A stretch of 64,000 nt of DNA from an uncultured Methylophaga sp. (GTDB taxonomy: Bacteria > Pseudomonadota > Gammaproteobacteria > Nitrosococcales > Methylophagaceae), in NCBI RefSeq assembly GCF_947259025.1, contig NZ_CAMYKO010000004.1, forward strand, positions 489,642 to 553,641. The letters run 5' to 3'. Each line of letters starts with the position of its first letter. Position 1 is the stretch's first letter. Both the position numbers and the translations under genes were made by a program. This document shows, one piece after another, positions 39,958 to 51,566 of this stretch. Under the pieces are notes generated by a model. The model was not told the DNA's origin. It was given only the letters and a program-made list of their open reading frames with translations, and ran no database searches.

Positions 39958-42804
39958 ATGAAAAATATAAGCGTTCCCGGGATGAAAAACATCACTATCC
40001 GCGGGGCCCGAACCCACAATCTGAAGAACATCGACCTGGATTTGCCCAGGGATGCGCTGATCGTGATTACCGGCCTGTCCGGCTCGGGCAAGTCATCGCT
40101 GGCGTTTGACACATTATACGCAGAAGGCCAGCGGCGCTATGTTGAGTCTTTGTCCGCTTATGCGCGTCAGTTCCTGTCGATGATGGAAAAGCCTGATGTC
40201 GATCACATCGAGGGGCTGTCGCCGGCCATTTCGATTGAGCAGAAATCGACCTCGCACAACCCGCGCTCGACCGTCGGCACCATCACCGAAATCTATGACT
40301 ACCTGCGTTTGTTGTTCGCGCGCGCCGGTGAGCCGCGTTGCCCTACCCACCATCAGCCGCTGGCAGCGCAAACCGTCAGTCAGATGGTCGATGCCGTGCT
40401 GGAAATGCCGGAAGGCAAAAAGCTGATGCTGCTGGCACCGGTTATCACCGACCGTAAAGGCGAACACCGCGATGTGCTGGAAGAGTTACGCATCAAAGGT
40501 TTTGTCCGCGCCCGGGTCAATGGCAAGGTCATTGAGCTGGATAATCCACCGGAACTGGAGCTGCGCCGAAAACATACCATTGAAGCAGTTGTGGATCGCT
40601 TCAAAGTCCGTGATGATCTGCAACAAAGACTGGCCGAGTCGTTTGAAACTGCGCTCAATATGGCCGATGGCGTCGCCAAAGTGGTGGCGATGGATGATGA
40701 GACCGATGAAACCCTGTTTTCGGCGCGTTTTGCCTGCCCTGAATGTGGTTACTCCATTTCTGAGCTGGAACCACGCATGTTCTCGTTCAATAACCCGGCC
40801 GGTGCCTGTAGTACCTGTGACGGGCTGGGCGTCAAACAGTTTGTTGATCCGGCGCGGGTGGTTGGTCATCCGGAAATGAGCCTGACGGCTGGTGCCATTC
40901 GCGGCTGGGATCGTCGTAATGCCTACTATCACCAAATGATTCAGTCGCTGGCCAAGCATTACCAGTTCGATCCGGATACCCCGTTTGAAGCATTGCCTGA
41001 AGAAGTTCGCCAGGTGATTCTGTATGGCAGTGGCAGCACCAAGATCGAATTCACCTACATGGGCGACCGCGGCAAGCAGGTGAACCGCAAACATCCATTC
41101 GAGGGTGTGATTCCCAATATGCAGCGGCGCTATCATGAAACTGAATCCAATAGCGTGCGTGAAGAACTGGCCCGCTTTCATGCGGTTCGGGCCTGTCCTG
41201 ATTGTCATGGGGCGCGACTGACCCAGGCGGCACGCCATGTGTTTATCAATGAAACGACTTTGCCCGAAGTCACGGAAATGCCTATCGGCGAAGTGAGTAC
41301 TTTCTTCAGCGAGCTCAGCCTGCCCGGCAAGCGTGGCGAAATTGCGGCTAAAATTATCACTGAAATAGCGGCGCGGCTCAGTTTCCTGGTCAACGTCGGG
41401 CTGGATTATCTGAATCTGGCGCGCAGTGCCGACACCCTGTCTGGCGGTGAAGCCCAGCGGATCCGACTGGCCAGCCAGATCGGCGCTGGTCTGGTCGGGG
41501 TCATGTATATCCTTGATGAACCCTCAATCGGCCTGCATCAGCGTGATAATGATCGCTTGCTGGCAACACTGACCCGACTGCGCGATCTGGGCAATACCGT
41601 GATTGTGGTGGAACATGATGAAGATGCCATTCGCACCGCCGATTTTGTGCTGGATATCGGTCCCGGTGCCGGCGTGCATGGCGGTGATATTGTGGCCCAG
41701 GGCGCACCCGCAGAAATCATGGAAAGTGAAGAGTCACTTACCGGCCAGTACCTTTCGGGCAGACGCATGATCAATGTGCCGGCTGAGCGTGAGACCTTCC
41801 ACGCCGGGCGTGTGATCGGTCTGCGCGGTGCCTGTGGCAACAACCTGCAGAATGTCGATATTGATATTCCGGTGGGCCTGATGACCTGCGTGACCGGTGT
41901 CTCCGGCTCCGGTAAATCCACCCTGATCAATGAAACCCTGCTCAAGCTGACCGCGCGGACTTTGAACGGGTCATCGGATGAGCCGGCCGCCCATCAGGAC
42001 ATCCTGGGGCTGGATCAGCTGGATAAAGTCGTGGCTATCAACCAGAGTCCGATTGGCCGAACACCGCGCTCTAACCCTGCGACCTATACCGGCCTGTTCA
42101 CGCCGATTCGGGAATTGTTCGCGGGCACACCGGAAGCCCGTTCACGCGGTTATGGCCCCGGCCGTTTCAGTTTCAATGTTAAGGGCGGGCGTTGTGAAGC
42201 CTGCCAGGGTGACGGTCTGATCAAGGTGGAAATGCACTTTCTGCCCGATATTTTTGTGCCCTGTGATGTCTGTAAAGGCGCCCGCTACAACCGTGAAACG
42301 CTGGATATCCGTTACAAGGGCAAGACCATCACCGAAGTACTGGATATGACCATTGAAGAAGCCTGTGTGTTCTTTGAAAACATCCCGGTGGTGGCCAAGA
42401 AGCTACAGACCCTGATGGATGTGGGCCTGACCTATATCAAGCTGGGACAGAATGCGACCACCCTGTCCGGCGGTGAAGCGCAGCGGGTCAAGCTGGCCAA
42501 GGAACTCTCCAAGCGCGATACCGGTAAAACCCTTTATGTGCTGGATGAACCGACCACCGGTTTGCATTTCTTTGATATTGAGCAGTTGCTCAAAGTCCTG
42601 CATAGCCTGCGTGACCGCGGCAACACCATTATCGTTATCGAGCATAATCTGGATGTCATTAAAACCGCGGACTGGATTATTGATATGGGGCCGGAAGGCG
42701 GTGCCGGCGGCGGTAAGGTCGTCACTACCGGCACGCCGGAACAGGTGGCCGAGCACCCGACTTCCTACACTGGCCATTACTTGAAACCGTTGTTGAAACC
42801 ATGA
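39958..42804 (+). CDS. uvrA: UvrABC excision nuclease subunit A
   Basis: DNA damage recognition ATPase of nucleotide-excision repair. The 948-residue protein has two ABC modules: Walker [15 protein letters not shown] and [14 protein letters not shown], signatures LSGGEAQRI and LSGGEAQRV, and Walker B segments [13 protein letters not shown] and [13 protein letters not shown]. Zinc modules are CPECG...CSTCDG and CEACQGDG...CDVCKG. Start could also be the Met at 39982 ([16 protein letters not shown]). No LexA box was noticed. Confidence 0.97.
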   Translation: MKNISVPGMKNITIRGARTHNLKNIDLDLPRDALIVITGLSGSGKSSLAFDTLYAEGQRRYVESLSAYARQFLSMMEKPDVDHIEGLSPAISIEQKSTSHNPRSTVGTITEIYDYLRLLFARAGEPRCPTHHQPLAAQTVSQMVDAVLEMPEGKKLMLLAPVITDRKGEHRDVLEELRIKGFVRARVNGKVIELDNPPELELRRKHTIEAVVDRFKVRDDLQQRLAESFETALNMADGVAKVVAMDDETDETLFSARFACPECGYSISELEPRMFSFNNPAGACSTCDGLGVKQFVDPARVVGHPEMSLTAGAIRGWDRRNAYYHQMIQSLAKHYQFDPDTPFEALPEEVRQVILYGSGSTKIEFTYMGDRGKQVNRKHPFEGVIPNMQRRYHETESNSVREELARFHAVRACPDCHGARLTQAARHVFINETTLPEVTEMPIGEVSTFFSELSLPGKRGEIAAKIITEIAARLSFLVNVGLDYLNLARSADTLSGGEAQRIRLASQIGAGLVGVMYILDEPSIGLHQRDNDRLLATLTRLRDLGNTVIVVEHDEDAIRTADFVLDIGPGAGVHGGDIVAQGAPAEIMESEESLTGQYLSGRRMINVPAERETFHAGRVIGLRGACGNNLQNVDIDIPVGLMTCVTGVSGSGKSTLINETLLKLTARTLNGSSDEPAAHQDILGLDQLDKVVAINQSPIGRTPRSNPATYTGLFTPIRELFAGTPEARSRGYGPGRFSFNVKGGRCEACQGDGLIKVEMHFLPDIFVPCDVCKGARYNRETLDIRYKGKTITEVLDMTIEEACVFFENIPVVAKKLQTLMDVGLTYIKLGQNATTLSGGEAQRVKLAKELSKRDTGKTLYVLDEPTTGLHFFDIEQLLKVLHSLRDRGNTIIVIEHNLDVIKTADWIIDMGPEGGAGGGKVVTTGTPEQVAEHPTSYTGHYLKPLLKP

Positions 42805-43424
42805 GCCTGGAACAGGAAATCAAAATGCTCGTCAGCCAGCAGGAAGAACTGGACCTGCTGGCTTTGCCCTGGCTCGGTGACTTGCTGGAAGCTGACACCG
42901 ATCGCATTCACCTGCTCAGCACTTATTTCGACACACCCGACAAGGCGCTGCAGCAGTTCGGTGTGGGCCTGCGCCTGCGTCAGATTGGCGAGCAGTGGCT
43001 GCAGACGGTGAAATGCAGCGGTGAGGCAAAAAATGGCCTGCATCAACGTAAAGAGTGGGAACATGAGCTGAATGGCCCCGAATTTGATCTGGCTCTGTTA
43101 GCCGACACTGATCTGGCACCGCTGATCAAACAGCAATCTGTCTGGTCGGCGATCGCACCGGTGTTCACCACCGAGTTTGAGCGTCAGCTTTTGCCACTGC
43201 GTTTGCAGGACGGCACCCGGGTGGAAATGGCCTATGATCGGGGAGAAGTCCGCGCCGGTAAGAAACGCGCTGTCATCCATGAAATTGAACTGGAATTGAA
43301 GCAGGGCGATGTGAAAAAAATGCAGAATCTGGCTGAATCGCTGAAGGCCGCACTGCCACTGCAATACAGTGATATCAGCAAAGCGGCGCAGGGCTATAAA
43401 CTTTCTCAAGGCGCTGATAAATAA
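42801..43424 (+). CDS. CYTH domain protein (YgiF-like triphosphatase)
   Basis: The 207-residue product has the CYTH signature ExExK in SLEQEIKML, then [35 protein letters not shown] and [11 protein letters not shown], placing basic and acidic residues around the tunnel as in inorganic triphosphatases of the YgiF type, but without the CHAD domain. It overlaps uvrA by ATGA. Likely activity is triphosphate hydrolysis; substrate not certain. Confidence 0.83.
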   Translation: MSLEQEIKMLVSQQEELDLLALPWLGDLLEADTDRIHLLSTYFDTPDKALQQFGVGLRLRQIGEQWLQTVKCSGEAKNGLHQRKEWEHELNGPEFDLALLADTDLAPLIKQQSVWSAIAPVFTTEFERQLLPLRLQDGTRVEMAYDRGEVRAGKKRAVIHEIELELKQGDVKKMQNLAESLKAALPLQYSDISKAAQGYKLSQGADK

Positions 43425-43586
43425 GGAAAATGTCCCGGTTTAATTTCTGAGAGGAAAGCGCACAAATCCCCTTTTTCTTTGCTATAGTCGAATCATCACT
43501 TCTTTCGATCCAACCACACGCGGCATGGTTTATCCGCTTGCTGTGTTGCGTGGCTTGTCCCAACCAAGCGAGAAGGAGTATTGACT

Positions 43587-44000
43587 ATGAAGAAAAAATG
43601 GATCGTCGTTGCCGAGAGCAATCGCGCCAGAATCTATTCGGTAGAAAGCCGCTTTTCCCCGCTCAGAGAAATCGATGAAATCGTCCATCATGTGAGCCAT
43701 GCAGAACCCGCCAACGGCCAGCTGGAAGGCAATGGTCAGGGCGGACGTCATCCGATGGAAACCCGGATTGAACCTAAAAAACTGGAAACCGTCCATTTCG
43801 CCCATGATGTGGGTGAGCGGCTGGAAAATGCGCGCCGAGTCGGAGATTACAACGACCTGGTCCTGATTTCGTCACCCAGCTTCCTGGGCATGCTCAAGCA
43901 GAACCTGGGCACGGTGACGCAGAGACATATCAGCCAAACCATTAACAAAAACCTGATCCATAAAAGCGAATCAGAAATTCGCGACTACCTGTTCCAGTAA
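43587..44000 (+). CDS. Host-attachment (baeRF-type) family protein
   Basis: The 137-residue product belongs to the family annotated as 'protein required for attachment to host cells', now regarded as related to the eRF1/baeRF fold; true function is unclear. Typical parts are WIVVAESNRARIYSVE and a conserved acidic region with NDLVLISSPSFLGML. Start at ATG 43587 is supported by AAGGAG eight bases upstream; a TTG six bases earlier is too close. TATAGT at about 43482 may be its -10. A terminator follows. Confidence 0.8.
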   Translation: MKKKWIVVAESNRARIYSVESRFSPLREIDEIVHHVSHAEPANGQLEGNGQGGRHPMETRIEPKKLETVHFAHDVGERLENARRVGDYNDLVLISSPSFLGMLKQNLGTVTQRHISQTINKNLIHKSESEIRDYLFQ

Positions 44001-44015
44001 CGGCAAGATCAACCA

Positions 44016-44043
44016 GGCCGGCGCTAACAGCGCCGGCCGTTTT
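44016..44043 (+). terminator. Terminator after the host-attachment family gene
   Basis: GGCCGGCGCT, loop AAC, then AGCGCCGGCC followed by GTTTT. It abuts the stop of the convergent tonB-like gene. Confidence 0.85.
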
Positions 44044-45068
44044 CATCGGGTCGACAGGCCCTGTCCGGTTTCAAATTTCCAGGTACGGATAATGGTCAGC
44101 ATATCGTTATCTTTCAGCACATTATCGGGTATCGCCGCATAGGGGGCGCCCAGGCGCACAATTTTGACGGCCGCATCATCCAGCACCGCATGACCGGACG
44201 AACGCGATACCACGATGCCGCCGGCCGGCACACTGCCATCGGGATTGATATCCACCGATAACATCAGACTGCCATTGAGTTGCTTTTGCCGGGCTTCCTG
44301 CGGGTAATTCATATTGCCGATGCGCTCGACTTTCATTTCCCAGGCTTTCATGTAGGCGGCCGCTGCAAACTCCTTGGTGGACGCCGAAATACGGCGTTTT
44401 TTAGGCCGTTTGCTCAGCGCCATGGTGCTTTGATCCAATTTATCCTGCAGATCCTGAATCTCATTTCTTGCCTGCAGCATCAGATCGCGTGCCGACGGTT
44501 TGGGCGGAGGCTCAGGTGTCGCTTCTGCCTCCGGTTCGGCTTCGGTCTCGGGTTTTTCGACCTTTTCTACCTGACGCTCGGCCGGTTTTTCCTGGGTCAG
44601 TTTTTCCACTGGCTTTTCGACTTGAGGCTCGACCGGTTCGGGAGGCGTCGGTGTGGGTTCTGGGTCGGCAGGTTCTGGCTGAACCGGCTCGGGCGCAGGC
44701 GGTTCTGGTGCGGGCTCGGGTTCAGTCACCGGCATCGGATCCGGCGTGATTTCTGCCGCCGCTACCGGCGGCACCGGATCAGAAGTCGGTTCTTCCATCA
44801 CTTCGGGAACCGGCATTTCCGGGGTGGGTTCCGGGCTTGGCGTTTCTGTTTCACCACCGCCCTCATTATCGGCCTGGGCCAGGAAGTCGGCTTCTTCGGG
44901 TTTGATTTTATCCTGCTGTTTTACCAGCGTGATATCGAGATTGTTAACCGGTGAGTTGGTGGGCTTGGAGAACACGTCAAAACTGATCCCCATGACGATG
45001 ATCAAATGAATGATAATCGAGATCAGTAGCGTGAAGACCAGTCTGTCATTGGCAGTCGTTTTTGCCAT
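44043..45068 (-). CDS. TonB-family energy transducer
   Basis: Periplasm-spanning protein of 341 residues. One N-terminal membrane helix (LVFTLLISIIIHLIIVMGI) has the family His. A very long Pro/Glu-rich spacer (about residues 70-190) follows, then a helical stretch. The C-terminal TonB domain includes YPQEARQKQLNGSLMLSVDINPDGSV. It probably couples the proton gradient to outer-membrane transporters, but no ExbBD or receptor is adjacent. First of a leftward group? apbE lies just upstream (10 bases). Confidence 0.85.
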   Translation of the reverse strand: MAKTTANDRLVFTLLISIIIHLIIVMGISFDVFSKPTNSPVNNLDITLVKQQDKIKPEEADFLAQADNEGGGETETPSPEPTPEMPVPEVMEEPTSDPVPPVAAAEITPDPMPVTEPEPAPEPPAPEPVQPEPADPEPTPTPPEPVEPQVEKPVEKLTQEKPAERQVEKVEKPETEAEPEAEATPEPPPKPSARDLMLQARNEIQDLQDKLDQSTMALSKRPKKRRISASTKEFAAAAYMKAWEMKVERIGNMNYPQEARQKQLNGSLMLSVDINPDGSVPAGGIVVSRSSGHAVLDDAAVKIVRLGAPYAAIPDNVLKDNDMLTIIRTWKFETGQGLSTR

Positions 45069-45077
45069 AGCCCTGAG

Positions 45078-46118
45078 TTATTGAGTTGGTAGCTGACGAA
45101 TCAGCGGTTCCTGCTTCGGGTCGCTGAGTCTGACCTGCTCGGTCATCGCGGGCGTCATTTCAATCTGCCCGTCAGCACGCATCAGCATAACATGATCAAT
45201 GCCCAGCGATACGGCTATCTGCGGCCAGTCCTTGCCGGCGACGACCAGTGCTGTGGCGGCAGCATCAGCGCGGGCAGCTTGGGGGTGAATCACCGTCACC
45301 GAGATATTATCCCTGGCCGGATAACCGTTACGGGGATCGAGGATATGCGGGTAGCGTTCTCCCTCGTAGGTAAAATAGCGCTCGTAATCCCCCGAGGTAA
45401 AGACGCTCTCATCATCCTCAATGGCGACCGAAGCCAGCATGCCGCCCTCTTTGCGCGGGTGGCGAATGCCTATACGCCAGGGGCGGTCACCATGACGGCC
45501 AATGGCGCGCAGATCGCCACCGATATTGATAATCGCATTGCTGATGCCCTGTTGTTTCAAAGCGGCAATAGCGGTGTCTACGGCGGTGCCTTTGGCAAAG
45601 CCACCAAAGCCCAGTTTGACCTGCTTATTGTCACTGCGCAGTGTTCCGTCCTGGATACTGATGTCATCCATGCTGGGCGCGGCAGCAAGCCAGGCATCAA
45701 TTTCTTCTTGTGCGGGCGGTGGCCGTGATTCGAACCAGTTGTCCTGATGGTAGCCCCATAACTCAAACAATTTTCCGGCTGCCGGGTTAAACAGGTGCTG
45801 ACTGTCATCAGCGTAGACCGTGGCTTCCTGGATCACCGCTGCGACCTGCGGTTGGATAGCTATGCTTTCGCCCTTGGCAATCGCTTCGTTGATACGGGTC
45901 AGGGTGCTGGGCTGCCAGGCATGCCAGGTATCGTTAACATTGTTGAAAGCCTGTTCCAGTGCATCGACGGTATTCGCTGCTGTGTCAGCATCTACGCCGT
46001 AGAGGCTGACATCAATCTCGGTGCCGAACGCATAAAACTTGGCCTGACGGGCGCGTTCACTGTCACCACAGCCGCTGACCAGCAGGCTGAGCAGAAGAAT
46101 AATTGGGATTAGTTTCAT
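45078..46118 (-). CDS. apbE: ApbE, FAD:protein FMN transferase (lipoprotein)
   Basis: Periplasmic enzyme that attaches FMN from FAD to threonines of target proteins such as NqrB/C or RnfG. The 346-residue protein has a lipoprotein signal ending LVSGCGDS. Typical segments are YAFGTEIDVSLYG, GGFAKGTAVDTAI, NIGGDLRAIGRHGDRPW and HILDPRNGYPA. It overlaps gshB by ATGA. Its target (Nqr or Rnf complex) lies outside the window. Confidence 0.93.
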   Translation of the reverse strand: MKLIPIILLLSLLVSGCGDSERARQAKFYAFGTEIDVSLYGVDADTAANTVDALEQAFNNVNDTWHAWQPSTLTRINEAIAKGESIAIQPQVAAVIQEATVYADDSQHLFNPAAGKLFELWGYHQDNWFESRPPPAQEEIDAWLAAAPSMDDISIQDGTLRSDNKQVKLGFGGFAKGTAVDTAIAALKQQGISNAIINIGGDLRAIGRHGDRPWRIGIRHPRKEGGMLASVAIEDDESVFTSGDYERYFTYEGERYPHILDPRNGYPARDNISVTVIHPQAARADAAATALVVAGKDWPQIAVSLGIDHVMLMRADGQIEMTPAMTEQVRLSDPKQEPLIRQLPTQ

Positions 46119-47062
46119 GGCAGTCTTTTTTCTATCGCGGTCATCAAGTCGCCGCCGATATCCAGATTAAATTCGCGATCCAGCTCGCGGATGCAGGTTG
46201 GACTGGTGACATTGATTTCGGTGAGATAGTCACCAATCACGTCCAAACCAACGAAGATAAGCCCTTTTTCACGTAATTTGTCGCCAACCTGTTGGCAAAT
46301 CCATCGATCGCGTTCGCTCAATGGCCGGCCTTCGGCACGGCCGCCAGCCGCCAAATTACCGCGAGTTTCACCCTGTGCCGGGATTCGTGCCAGGGCATAA
46401 AGCACGGGTTCACCATCAATCAACAGAATGCGTTTATCGCCTTCGCTGATCGCGGGCAGGTATTTCTGCGCCATCACCGATTTGCTGCCGTGTTCACTGA
46501 GGGTTTCCACGATCACTGAAAAGTTGGGATCGCCCTGGTTGATACGAAAGATGGAGGCGCCGCCCATGCCGTCGAGCGGCTTGAGGATAATATCGCCATG
46601 CTCCTGCTGGAATTCACGGATCAAATGTTTATGGCGGGTGACCAGCGTTGGCGGACAGCATTGCGGAAACCAGGCGGTGAACAGCTTTTCATTGGCATCA
46701 CGCAGGCTCTGCGGATCGTTGACAATCAAAACACCGGCGGCCTGGGCCTGTTCCAGCAGGTAAGTGCTGTAGACATATTCCATATCAAAGGGCGGATCCT
46801 TGCGCATCAGGATCACTTCAACATCGGTGATGGGCCGGGTTTCGGCTTCCCCCAGCTCATACCACTTGTCGGCATTGTCGAATACCTCAAGCGGCCGCAT
46901 TTCGGCGTAAACCTTGCCATCACGCCAGTACAAATCCTGCTGTTCCATGTAGAGAACGTCCCAGCCCTTGGCCTGGACAGCCAGCAGCATCGCAAAACTG
47001 CTGTCTTTTTTGATATTGACCCGGGATACCGGATCCATAACGATGCCGACGGTGCGTTGCAT
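46115..47062 (-). CDS. gshB: Glutathione synthetase
   Basis: ATP-grasp ligase that joins gamma-glutamylcysteine and glycine. The 315-residue length is standard. It begins TVGIVMDPVSRVNIKKDSS and shows LMRKDPPFDMEYVYSTYLLE, ILKPLDGMGGASIFRI and the ATP-grasp end INVTSPTCIREL. Glutathione matters for formaldehyde handling in many methylotrophs. First gene of a leftward run with apbE and the tonB-like gene. Confidence 0.95.
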   Translation of the reverse strand: MQRTVGIVMDPVSRVNIKKDSSFAMLLAVQAKGWDVLYMEQQDLYWRDGKVYAEMRPLEVFDNADKWYELGEAETRPITDVEVILMRKDPPFDMEYVYSTYLLEQAQAAGVLIVNDPQSLRDANEKLFTAWFPQCCPPTLVTRHKHLIREFQQEHGDIILKPLDGMGGASIFRINQGDPNFSVIVETLSEHGSKSVMAQKYLPAISEGDKRILLIDGEPVLYALARIPAQGETRGNLAAGGRAEGRPLSERDRWICQQVGDKLREKGLIFVGLDVIGDYLTEINVTSPTCIRELDREFNLDIGGDLMTAIEKRLP

Positions 47063-47213
47063 GAAATCACTCTGAGTAGTCAGACAAGAGCGCTTATTGT
47101 ACCTGAAGCATGGGTTTGGCCACAGGTTTTGCTTACTGCGACGCGCTCGTAGTTAGCGAGCAATTCATCGCCTTTCGCACAACAGGTCTCTAACAAGCGG
47201 GCGCTGGATTCGC

Positions 47214-47219
47214 TATAAT
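47214..47219 (+). promoter_or_regulatory. -10 box TATAAT for glyQS
   Basis: A perfect TATAAT sits 38 bases before the chosen glyQ start; a -35 is weak (TAACAA, 17 bases upstream). Transcription would start near 47226, which argues against the TTG at 47230 as start codon. Confidence 0.55.
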
Positions 47220-47256
47220 CGCAGGGGTTTTGACTTTGAATAATGAAAGCGAGCTA

Positions 47257-48195
47257 ATGAATAACAAAACGGTGATGAAGGCAGAGACGCCGAGAACCTT
47301 TCAGGAACTGATTCTGAGGCTGCAGCAATACTGGGCTGAGCAGGGCTGTGTTTTGCTGCAACCCTTTGATATGGAGGTCGGTGCCGGCACCTTCCATCCG
47401 GCTACTTTTCTGCGCGCTATTGGCCCTGAACCCTGGAGCGCGGCCTATGTGCAACCCTCCCGTCGTCCTACCGACGGCCGTTACGGTGATAACCCAAACC
47501 GCCTGCAGCACTACTATCAGTTCCAGGTGGTGCTGAAACCGTCACCGATTAATATTCAGGAACTCTATCTGGGCTCGCTGGAAATGCTGGGCATCGATAC
47601 CTCGGTGCATGATGTGCGTTTTGTAGAGGATAACTGGGAGTCACCAACGCTGGGTGCCTGGGGTCTGGGCTGGGAAGTCTGGCTCAACGGTATGGAGGTG
47701 ACGCAGTTCACTTACTTCCAGCAAGTCGGCGGCCTGGAATGCCGCCCGGTCACCGGCGAAATTACCTACGGTCTGGAACGCATTGCGATGTACCTGCAGG
47801 GCGTCGACAGTGTCTATGATCTTATCTGGTCAGACGGCCCGATGGGTACTGTCACCTACGGCGATGTGTTCCACCAGAACGAAGTGGAAATGTCCGCCTA
47901 CAACTTCGAGCAGGCTGATGTCGACAGCCTGTTCACCACCTTTGATACCTGTGAACGCGAGAGTCAACGAATGATAGAAGCCGGCCTGCCACTGCCTGCT
48001 TACGAGCTGGTGCTGAAAGCCTCCCATACTTTTAATATGCTCGATGCCCGTAAAGCGATTTCAGTGACTGAACGCCAACGTTTTATTCTGCGGGTCAGAA
48101 CGCTGGCCCGTGCTGTAGCACAGGCCTACTATGACCGCCGTGAGGCACTGGGCTTCCCGATGGCAGCGCAAGCGGCTTCGGAGGCACAGGCATGA
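47257..48195 (+). CDS. glyQ: Glycyl-tRNA synthetase alpha subunit
   Basis: Catalytic subunit of the bacterial alpha2beta2 GlyRS. With ATG 47257 the product has 312 residues. Core segments are [50 protein letters not shown] and [19 protein letters not shown]. The start may also be the Met at 47275. It overlaps glyS by ATGA, coupling the two subunits. Confidence 0.96.
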   Translation: MNNKTVMKAETPRTFQELILRLQQYWAEQGCVLLQPFDMEVGAGTFHPATFLRAIGPEPWSAAYVQPSRRPTDGRYGDNPNRLQHYYQFQVVLKPSPINIQELYLGSLEMLGIDTSVHDVRFVEDNWESPTLGAWGLGWEVWLNGMEVTQFTYFQQVGGLECRPVTGEITYGLERIAMYLQGVDSVYDLIWSDGPMGTVTYGDVFHQNEVEMSAYNFEQADVDSLFTTFDTCERESQRMIEAGLPLPAYELVLKASHTFNMLDARKAISVTERQRFILRVRTLARAVAQAYYDRREALGFPMAAQAASEAQA

Positions 48196-50270
48196 AGGAA
48201 TTCGAAGATTTTCTGGTCGAACTGGGCACCGAAGAACTGCCACCCAAAGCGCTGGCAAAACTGAGCCGGGCATTTCAGCAGAGTGTTGAGCAGGGCCTCA
48301 AAAAAGCCGAACTGAGTTTTGAGGAAATCCGGCCTTATGCTTCTCCACGGCGTCTGGCACTGGTGGTGACCAAGCTGCAGACCCGCCAGGCTGATCGGGT
48401 GGTAGAGCGCCGTGGTCCGGCGGTCACCGCCGCTTTTGATGATGACGGCAATGCCACCAAGGCGTTGCAGGGCTTCGCGCGATCCTGTGGTGTGGATGTG
48501 GACCAGCTCGACACCATGAAAACCGACAAAGGTGCCTGGCTGGTATTCAAACAGGAACAGCAGGGCGCGGAAGCCGCCAGCCTGTTGCCTGACATTATCC
48601 AGCAGGCATTGAATGAACTGCCGATCCCCAAACGCATGCGTTGGGGGGATTTGCCGGGTGAATTTGTGAGACCGGTGCACTGGCTGGTTCTGCTCTTAGG
48701 TGACGAAGTGGTGCCGATGGAACTGCTGGGGGTGAGCTCCGATCGTTTCAGTCGTGGTCACCGCTTCCATAACCCGCAGCCGATCAATATCAGTTCGCCC
48801 ATGACCTATGCACCGCAACTGGAAGCCGAGGGTCGGGTGCTGGTGGATTTTGATGCCCGTCGGGAGACCATCGAGGCACAGGTTAAAGAGCTGGCTGACA
48901 CGCTGAAAGGGGAAGCCATCATTAACCCCGAGCTGCTGGAAGAAGTGACCGGCCTGGTCGAATGGCCGGTGGCACTGGCCGGGAATTTTGACCAGCGTTT
49001 CCTGGCATTACCACCGGAAGCGCTGATTTCGTCGATGGAAGGCCATCAGAAGTACTTTGCCGTTGAAGCTAAAGACGGCAAGCTGTTACCCCACTTTATT
49101 ACCGTCAGCAATATCGCCAGTCAGGACCCGGCGCAGGTGATTGCCGGTAACGAGCGGGTGATCCTGCCACGGCTGAGTGATGCCGCCTTTTTCTGGGATA
49201 CCGACCGTAAAAAAGCACTGGCTGACAGCCAGGAGCAACTCAAAACCATCGTGTTTCAGAACAAGCTGGGTACGGTCTACGACAAATCAGCGCGGGTTGC
49301 TTCACTGGCGGCCGATATTGCCGAGCAGATTGACGGGCAGCCGGCACTGGCCGAACGTGCCGCCAGACTGGCTAAATGCGATTTGGTCACAGAAATGGTC
49401 GGCGAGTTTCCTGAACTGCAGGGAATTATGGGCCGTTATTATGCACGGCTTGATGGTGAGGATACCGAGGTGGCGGAAGCGCTGGATGAACAGTATCTGC
49501 CACGCTTTGCCGGTGACAAACTGCCTGCCACCCGCAGTGGTCAGGCCGTCAGTCTGGCTGAGAAAATTGATACTTTGACCGGTCTGTTCGGCATTGGTCA
49601 GCCGCCGTCGGGTGTTAAGGATCCATTCGCTTTGCGTCGAGCGGCTCTGGGCGTTTTGCGCATTATCATTGAAAACGGGCTGGACCTGGATCTGGCAGAC
49701 CTGCTGCAACGTTCTCAGCAAACCTTTGATGGCAAGTTGAACGAACAGGATGTCACCTCTCAGGTCATGCAGTACTTCTATGACCGTCTGCGAGGTTATG
49801 TGCTGGAGCAGGGCTTTAAAGCCGATGAATTCGAAGCCGTGCTGGCGGTGAAACCGACCCGGCCGTTGGATTTTGTCCAGCGTTTGAAAGCTGTAGCAGC
49901 ATTCAGACAACTGGAGCAGGCGGACTCGCTGGCTGCCGGTAATAAACGCATCGGCAATATCCTGCGTAAAAATGAAGCAGAAACGGCCGATCCTCAAGTC
50001 GATGACAGCCTGTTACAGGAACCTGCTGAAAAAGCCCTGGCCGAGAAGGTTAATGATGCCCGTCAAGCATTGGCGCCACTATCTGCCAGTGCCGATTACA
50101 CCGGCGTGCTCAATTACCTGGCCGGTATGCGCGAGACGGTCGATAGCTTCTTTGACGCTGTGATGGTAATGGCGGATGATGAGGCGGTGAGAAGAAACCG
50201 TCTGGCCCTGCTCAACCAGACCCGGGCGCTGTTCCTGGGCGTGGCCGATATTTCCTGCCTGCAGGAGTAA
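48192..50270 (+). CDS. glyS: Glycyl-tRNA synthetase beta subunit
   Basis: tRNA-binding subunit of GlyRS, 692 residues as in the family. N-terminal [15 protein letters not shown] and later [36 protein letters not shown] and [18 protein letters not shown] are diagnostic. An HD-like region and C-terminal anticodon-binding helices complete it. gmhB starts 13 bases downstream. Confidence 0.96.
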   Translation: MKEFEDFLVELGTEELPPKALAKLSRAFQQSVEQGLKKAELSFEEIRPYASPRRLALVVTKLQTRQADRVVERRGPAVTAAFDDDGNATKALQGFARSCGVDVDQLDTMKTDKGAWLVFKQEQQGAEAASLLPDIIQQALNELPIPKRMRWGDLPGEFVRPVHWLVLLLGDEVVPMELLGVSSDRFSRGHRFHNPQPINISSPMTYAPQLEAEGRVLVDFDARRETIEAQVKELADTLKGEAIINPELLEEVTGLVEWPVALAGNFDQRFLALPPEALISSMEGHQKYFAVEAKDGKLLPHFITVSNIASQDPAQVIAGNERVILPRLSDAAFFWDTDRKKALADSQEQLKTIVFQNKLGTVYDKSARVASLAADIAEQIDGQPALAERAARLAKCDLVTEMVGEFPELQGIMGRYYARLDGEDTEVAEALDEQYLPRFAGDKLPATRSGQAVSLAEKIDTLTGLFGIGQPPSGVKDPFALRRAALGVLRIIIENGLDLDLADLLQRSQQTFDGKLNEQDVTSQVMQYFYDRLRGYVLEQGFKADEFEAVLAVKPTRPLDFVQRLKAVAAFRQLEQADSLAAGNKRIGNILRKNEAETADPQVDDSLLQEPAEKALAEKVNDARQALAPLSASADYTGVLNYLAGMRETVDSFFDAVMVMADDEAVRRNRLALLNQTRALFLGVADISCLQE

Positions 50271-50282
50271 GGAGACCACCTG

Positions 50283-50825
50283 ATGTCGCTGATTATTCTG
50301 GACCGTGATGGCGTTATTAACCACGACTCGGATGAATTTATCAAAACCCCGGCCGAGTGGGAGCCTATCGACGGCAGTCTGGAAGCGATTGCGCGACTCA
50401 ATTATGCCGGTTACCGGGTGGTGGTCATTACCAATCAGTCGGGCATTGCCCGGGGGCTGCTGGATGTCGAGACGCTGAATCGTATTCACAGCAAAATGCG
50501 GCGAATGCTGGCGCAGATGGGCGGTCGAATTGAAGCGATCATGTACTGTCCGCACGGCCCGGAAGACGGCTGCAGTTGCCGTAAACCGCATAACGGATCT
50601 TTTGCCGATCTGGCTCACCGACTGAGAGTGAACCTGGACAATGTACCTGCTATCGGTGATTCGATGCGCGATATCCAGGCGGCAATGGCATCCGGTGCCA
50701 GACCGATTCTGGTGAAAACCGGTAAAGGTGAACGCACTCTGTCCAAGGGACTGCCCGACGAGGTTGAAGTGTTTGATGATCTGGCCGCGGTGGTCGATGC
50801 TTTACTGGAGCCACAGCTTCAATGA
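50283..50825 (+). CDS. gmhB: D-glycero-beta-D-manno-heptose-1,7-bisphosphate 7-phosphatase
   Basis: HAD-family phosphatase in the ADP-heptose branch of LPS core synthesis. The 180-residue protein has the nucleophile motif LDRDGVIN, VITNQSGIARG, the zinc-binding loop CPHGPEDGCSCRKP and the final GDSMRDIQAA. It follows glyS (13 bases) and overlaps plsC by four bases, a common gammaproteobacterial order. Confidence 0.94.
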   Translation: MSLIILDRDGVINHDSDEFIKTPAEWEPIDGSLEAIARLNYAGYRVVVITNQSGIARGLLDVETLNRIHSKMRRMLAQMGGRIEAIMYCPHGPEDGCSCRKPHNGSFADLAHRLRVNLDNVPAIGDSMRDIQAAMASGARPILVKTGKGERTLSKGLPDEVEVFDDLAAVVDALLEPQLQ

Positions 50826-51556
50826 TCAGACTGCGTTCGCTGCTTTTTTTCATTATTTATGCCCTGTCCGCCGTTATTTTTTCCTGTCTCGGCGTTTTAT
50901 TGTGGCCGCTTCCGTTCAAATGGCGTTACGCTGTGGTAAGCCAGTGGGCCAAGAGCAATATCTGGCTGCTGGGCAAAATTTGTGATGTGCATCTCGAAGT
51001 CGAGGGCAAAGAGCACATCGGTGATGAGCCCGCTGTTATTATCTGCAAACATCAGTCTGCCTGGGAGACGCTGGCACTGCAGGCGGTGTTTCCGCCCCAG
51101 GTCTGGGTGTTGAAGCGGGAGTTATTATGGATCCCGTTTTTTGGCTGGGGGCTGGCATCTTTGAACCCGATTGCGATAGATCGCAAGGCGGGTCGTAAGG
51201 CCCTGAGCCAGGTGATTGAACAAGGTCTGGATCGTTTATCATCCGGCGCCTGGGTTGTGGTGTTTCCGGAAGGCACCCGGGTGGCACCGGGCTATATGCG
51301 CAAGTTTGGCATCGGTGGTGCCAGGCTGGCGGTGGATACCGGCTACCCGGTGATTCCGGTGGCTCATGATGCCGGTAAGTGCTGGCCCAAAAGAGGTTTT
51401 TTGAAAACACCGGGCACGATCAAGATGGTGATTGGTAAAAAAATCGACAGCCAGGGACAGGACGCGGCAGCCTTGAATCAGCACCTGTTTGACTGGATGG
51501 AACAGACAATGACTGTGCTGGAAGGTGAAAAACCGCGGCAACAGGACAGGAAATAA
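50822..51556 (+). CDS. plsC: 1-acyl-sn-glycerol-3-phosphate acyltransferase family protein
   Basis: Inner-membrane acyltransferase of 244 residues. An N-terminal membrane helix is followed by the catalytic HQSAWE (H-x4-E variant of HX4D), the substrate motif FPEGTRV and later PVIPVAHDAG. It may make phosphatidic acid, but other lysophospholipid acceptors are possible. Coupled to gmhB by ATGA. A distinct main plsC could exist elsewhere. Confidence 0.83.
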   Translation: MIRLRSLLFFIIYALSAVIFSCLGVLLWPLPFKWRYAVVSQWAKSNIWLLGKICDVHLEVEGKEHIGDEPAVIICKHQSAWETLALQAVFPPQVWVLKRELLWIPFFGWGLASLNPIAIDRKAGRKALSQVIEQGLDRLSSGAWVVVFPEGTRVAPGYMRKFGIGGARLAVDTGYPVIPVAHDAGKCWPKRGFLKTPGTIKMVIGKKIDSQGQDAAALNQHLFDWMEQTMTVLEGEKPRQQDRK

Positions 51557-51566
51557 GAGAGTCGAG